Of a stretch of DNA of 64,000 nt, positions 60,125-64,000 are shown piece by piece. A program made the translations under genes and the position numbers. Below the pieces are notes generated by a model. It saw only the letters and a list, made by a program, of their open reading frames with translations, ran no database searches and had not been told where the DNA came from. Every line of letters starts with the position of its first letter. The stretch's first letter is position 1. Source of the stretch: Alligator mississippiensis (taxonomy: Eukaryota; Chordata; Crocodylia; Alligatoridae); assembly GCF_030867095.1 (NCBI RefSeq), contig NC_081825.1:50954501-51018500 (forward strand). The letters run 5' to 3'.

Positions 60125-62329
60125 CTGCAAAAATTAAGCAAAGCATTTAAAAATAAAATGTTCACAACTGGCAAAAAATAAATTAAAGTAATCTGACAGC
60201 TGCACTCTTCATCAATACAAATCCCTGCTCATAGGATAAAGATTTTCTGAATCAAGCACCATTTTTAAAAAAGAACAGTTCAGAAGTGATAATGCAAGTG
60301 TAGAACATGGGTAATTGTGTGTATTTTTAAGTTAATACCATATACTCCTTGGCTTACCTGTTTGACTCGCCTGACTGCACACAGTTAAATCAAAAAAGAC
60401 TATTAGAGAGGAAAAAAAGAGGAAATGAAATTATAATCAGGTTCTTAGTAGAACTATGGGGGAGACCTGTTAACTGGTCTGAACCACTGCTTGCCTCCAA
60501 CCAAGCTAGTGAAATTTAGTCTTCCTAGGTTTGAGTCTAGAACTAAAGGAGATACTCAACCCATTAAAGGATTTAGAAGAAAAGGGTTGAGAGAACTGTG
60601 TGGTTGGTTGGTAATTGCAAGCTGATGATCCACAAATGGAAATAGGAAAAACAGAATTGAACAAAGCTTGCAAGATAAGAGTTGGGCCTGTCATGTTAAT
60701 GAGTAGGAAACAACATGAAGAAAGGGGAGGGGTGTCATCTTAGAGACCCCATGTTAACAGTGGTTGCACTGCAGAAAAGCCATTCTTTACAGATGCAGGA
60801 GCAAAGCTTGCACCTAGACAGAGCACCTAAGAAGCACTTAAAGAGGTCTAAGTTTGCAACTGAGAAACAACAGAACATCTTTTCTTCATTAAGAAAGTTC
60901 ATTACATGTTAAAAAAATCATACACCTTTGTAAAGCTAAATAAATCATCATAAATAACTAGTTTCTTTGCCTTCCTATCTGCAGGATATCATTTAGTTCA
61001 CCTAGTTAATCATCTCTTTTTGCTCTGCCCAAGTCAAGTACACACAGTTGAGCACTTTTCTTATGTTTGATGACACAAAAAGTCAGTCACAACCTTCTCC
61101 CTTACCTGGAGCCAGGGGTAGGTCTAGAGGGGAGAAGTACTGCTGCAATTGCACCCCACCTTGAGTCCTGCTCCACCCAAAGCTTAAAACCAACTGCCTG
61201 GCAGTGGCAGTGGCAGCAGCATCTCTAGACAGGCAGTGCTGAGGGAGTCATTTACTTCAAGGTTCATTGTAATCTACCTGATCCCTTCTAAACTCTTTGT
61301 TCTACAGGTGCTAATGACCTTCTCTCCCTTTTAATGGGCTTGATGTTCTATCAATCAAACTATGCTTTGTTCTGCAATTGTACTGTGTTAGCTGCTCCTG
61401 GTAACGAAGCTCCTATTTCACAGCCGTGTAGATTGTTTTTAACTCATCTTAAAAGGAATAATACAGTCCCAGGCCCCTGACATATTAGTAAAGCTTCTAG
61501 TTTCTTCTTAACTGGAGAAAATATGCATTGTTTTATATGTGATGATGCATCTTTCCATCTGCACCCCACTTTTCAAAATTCTATATCCACCTATTCCTGG
61601 AGCACACCATTTTTCTTGAGATGACAAATACTAAGGCTGGATTATGCCAAAAGCACTTTCCCAGGTTAGGTATAGTTTATGCTGGCAAAATGTCAACAGT
61701 TATATTGGCAACGTCACTTTTTGCCAACAGTTTTTATTCTAAACATCCCTCATTCCAAGCAAGATAATCCATTTGGGCAAAAACCACATCTACATCTGCA
61801 TGGCTAAATCACTCAGAAAGCATACCTTTTTTACAACTCTAATAGCCATGTAGGCTAAAGCCTAAAAGTGCTGATGTGGGCAGCATCTTCTCTAAAGGAA
61901 GCGTATTAAACTCATGCTCAGGACCAATATCTTTCATAGATGGAGGAGGCTGGGAAGAGAGAAGTGAGAACTGGGGCCACTGTTGACAAATTTATATCTT
62001 TTTCAAAAGGCAGAAGACGGTCTTTCTCTAAAACCTGTTCTGAAGAAACTATACTCTGAAACAGACAACCTGGCTGACTACCACACTGTCTAGATTCTTT
62101 CATTTTTGATCAAAATTCTTGAAATGCAATGCCCAGAGTATCTACTTGTCTCAGATCTCTTCACTCTGGTTTGTTTAGTTAGCGACCTGACTGTGGCACA
62201 GAGGTAGCTCTGGTAACATTAGTTGGTAGTCTTTCTTACTAGTACTTCTTAGTCCTACTTCCTAGTAGGTAAAATGGGCAACCATTCAAAAGGGCAGCAC
62301 CTGAATGATACATATGTAGCAATATCACT

Positions 62330-62460
62330 GCAACTTTAACACCTGTATTGTTCTCAGCTCACTTGCATATAACAAATAGAACTAAGCTGCTGCCCTCTGA
62401 AAGACTCCCCTTTTGAAAATGCTCCACATGTCCCTGTGTCCACAATCTTGAAGTGTAGAT
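62330..62460. repeat. Unnamed repeat, copy 2
   Basis: TTCTCAGCTCACTTGCATAT, GCTGCTGCCCTCTGAAAGAC and CCTTTTGAAAATGCTCCACA parallel the blocks at 50440-50600 on the same strand. Confidence 0.5.
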
Positions 62461-62847
62461 ATATTAATTTATTCTATTAGATCTATAAGAATTTGAAAAT
62501 GTTGTTTTAGAGTCACCACTGACTCCTCTGAAACCACATTTATGGACTATGGATGCAAATGAGGTGGTCAAGATATAATCCAGGTAAGACCATGAAAAAA
62601 TATGGTGGGAATGATATCAACTCTTCTGACCAAAGGAGGTCCCTGCACTCCATAGGTCTGGATAGATTTTTCATGGCTAGCGAAAGACAAAGTTGCAATA
62701 ACAGCTCAATTGTTCTCCCTCCTCCCCGCCACATCTCTATGGGCACATTTAACATGTGCTCCAACGCATTCGATTAATCAAGTCTGCTGAAGTGTTCTAA
62801 TCAGAATGCTCCAGCATGCTGCAGCATCTCATATATTCAGCATACCC

Positions 62848-62937
62848 ACGTTTCAAAACAGCAGCAAGGGCACTTTAACTGAAGCTTGTTGAATGAGCTT
62901 TAGTTAAAGCCCCCCCCCCCCGCCATTTTGAAACATA
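62848..62937. repeat. MITE-like hairpin with C-tract
   Basis: GTTTCAAAACAGCAGCAAGG then CACTTTAACTGAAGCT pairs with the inverse of AGCTTTAGTTAAAGC and CGCCATTTTGAAACA. A run of 12 C (62910-62921) interrupts the right arm. Confidence 0.65.
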
Positions 62938-63289
62938 GGATGTTAAATACATAAGACCCTGTGGGCATTTATTTAGAGAGGCTCCTGACAGCCACTTTAA
63001 TTAACCCCGTATATAGCTAACAGTTCTTATTGTTTGAAAGAGAACTTAAAACTATTTTCTATCATGCCTTCATTTTAGGTGTGGTATACTATAATGTGCT
63101 CAACTGAGGTGACATTCTAAATATACCCAAAAAACTTCAGCTGGAATATACTCTGGCAGCTAGCTTGTGAGACTGTGCTCATTGATGAAAAACAGGTTTT
63201 TCTCCCAGAATAAATGTAACTTTCTCCTGGCATGAAAAGAGAGCACAGCCACTCATGGGGTTTACTGAAGATGAGAAGTGATTCTTTTG

Positions 63290-63418
63290 AAAAAAAAAGA
63301 TGAGAAGGGGTTCTTCTGAGGCCAAAGGGCAGTAGGTCAGGAGTGAGGGGCACTGGGTTGGGACTAGCCATTGATGTTTACAAATGGGTCCTGGTACAAA
63401 AAACACTGAGAACCACTG
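63290..63418 (-). mobile_element. hAT fragment of the 29913 family
   Basis: In inverse the right end reads CAGTGGTTCTCAGTGTTTTT, TGTACCAGGACCCATTTGTA and AACATCAATGGC, close to the start of the 29913 element. CTCTAGAA follows at 63419-63426 and would be the target copy, but the left end is not clear. Confidence 0.65.
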
Positions 63419-63758
63419 CTCTAGAACAGTGGTTGTGGGAAGCAGGGAGCATTTTTCTGGAGCTGAAGCCTTCCAGCCTGGGAGGGCTCCAGCCCTGGGA
63501 GGGCACTTACTCCTACCCATGAACTTCTCCTTTCACAGAAATCCTGTGTGCTAGAAATGAACACCTGTTCAAGGCCTGTGCATTTCAAATCTGGAAAGTA
63601 GAGACAGCAAATGAAGTGATTTGGAATGATGGGAAGGAGGGAGCACATGTTCACAACAGGAAAGACAAATGACTTTAGTGCCAATATGGTGAATCTGTTA
63701 AATAGGGGACAGATGTTTAGGTGTTAAAAACACTACCAGCATGTAGAAACACACTCAC

Positions 63759-63919
63759 GATCTTATCTGTGGCAGGTCTGTTTCTATTTTGTGGCCTGTG
63801 TTTCTGAAAATCTGAATGGCTGCCTCGGCTACCTTATCATCTTCCATCCTGAGGCACTGGAGAAGAGACTCGTAAGTCTCTGCAGAGTGGAACGAGGTAG
63901 GATGTGTGAAAGACAGAAC
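63759..63919 (-). CDS. PDS5A: PDS5A coding exon a (first in window)
   Basis: This exon encodes [18 protein letters not shown] through ETDLPQIRS, part of the middle of the HEAT-repeat solenoid that contacts the cohesin kleisin in PDS5 proteins. The acceptor is TGCAG before GTTCTG and the donor is GTGAGT. It is 161 bases long, starts in phase 0 and ends two bases into a serine codon that the next exon completes. The sequence matches human PDS5A from memory almost residue for residue. The preceding exon would lie beyond the right edge, since only about 80 bases of intron remain. Confidence 0.95.
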
Positions 63920-64000
63920 CTGCAGATACCAAATCATATCAAAGTCAAGAAATATATTTGTCCATGCATAATGAGTTACTACCAAAACAAAACAAAATCC

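Larger units (their letters stand above)
60125..63758 (-). other. PDS5A: PDS5A intron a-b
   Basis: A 3.6-kb intron with an unnamed repeat at 62330, a hairpin at 62848 and a hAT fragment at 63290. A GC-rich patch at 61120-61240 may be another element remnant. The rest is unassigned. Confidence 0.75.
23636..63919 (-). other. PDS5A: PDS5A locus, 3' half of the coding gene
   Basis: Fourteen coding exons on the minus strand encode about the C-terminal half of PDS5A, a HEAT-repeat protein that binds cohesin and works with WAPL, sororin and acetyltransferases to control cohesin release and loop size in the nucleus. The exons total 2016 bases including the stop (671 residues), against about 1337 residues for the whole human protein, so roughly residues 667-1337 are here. 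PDS5A is preferred over PDS5B because the peptide ends RQIDLQR and carries [19 protein letters not shown]5B has a longer tail ending in basic residues. Every intron has GT-AG ends and the phases join without a break. Introns range from 215 bases to 8.9 kb. The upstream exons, including the start codon, are outside the window. Confidence 0.95.

Noticed and set aside
63419-63440. A second back-to-back hAT insertion, since CTCTAGAA is followed by CAGTGGTTGTGGG
   Set aside because: I could not find the matching opposite end or another CTCTAGAA copy, so the evidence is only one end-like sequence.
23636-63919. Assignment to PDS5B
   Set aside because: The C-terminus RQIDLQR and the residues in the [16 protein letters not shown] exon match PDS5A. 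PDS5B has a longer tail with several AT-hooks and different residues.
1-64000. LTR retroelements or endogenous retrovirus copies
   Set aside because: I saw no protease, capsid, integrase or retroviral RT motifs and no paired long terminal repeats; all RT-like sequence is of the CR1 type.

Overview
The window looks like a sauropsid vertebrate nuclear genome, most likely a crocodilian, with a turtle as the alternative. It carries one split protein-coding gene in large introns, many CR1 LINEs of several ages and many short non-autonomous hAT elements. I saw no L1, Alu, B-type SINE or LTR element. The species is an inference from repeat content and protein similarity recalled from memory.

The gene is PDS5A, the cohesin regulator, on the minus strand. 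Fourteen coding exons, from 63759-63919 down to 23636-23989, encode about the last 671 residues. All joins within the window use GT-AG sites and keep frame. The peptide ends in RQIDLQR, the PDS5A end, and not the longer PDS5B tail. The first ten exons encode HEAT-repeat solenoid and the last four the charged, disordered tail with an AT-hook-like RGRPPK. The 5' half of the gene lies beyond the right edge. The 3' UTR runs left from 23635, with an uncertain end; AATAAA on the minus strand near 21.04 kb is one candidate.

Layout. Positions 1-19000 are intergenic: a very old CR1/L3-like LINE (about 2160-4060), younger CR1s on both strands (4270-5414 plus, 5415-8240 minus, 8990-10745 plus, 13640-15418 plus with internal deletions), and long stretches where I recognise nothing. 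The extreme left may be the end of a converging plus-strand gene; UBE2K is expected from human gene order, but no coding sequence is visible. About 19-23.6 kb is AT-rich and poor in repeats. From 24 kb to the right edge the sequence is PDS5A introns loaded with hAT-type elements, two Tc1/mariner-type elements and CR1 pieces, often nested.

I found no new gene system. The most informative signals are structural. Two hAT elements sit back to back, sharing three copies of the 8-bp target GTCTAGGC (53376-53876). A three-level nest (hAT, then CR1, then CR1) spans 43394-47741. Several hAT elements are internally palindromic, so the PDS5A pre-mRNA should contain long hairpins. The hAT target duplications share an NYCTANNN pattern, which fits the Buster-type hAT target nnnTAnnn.
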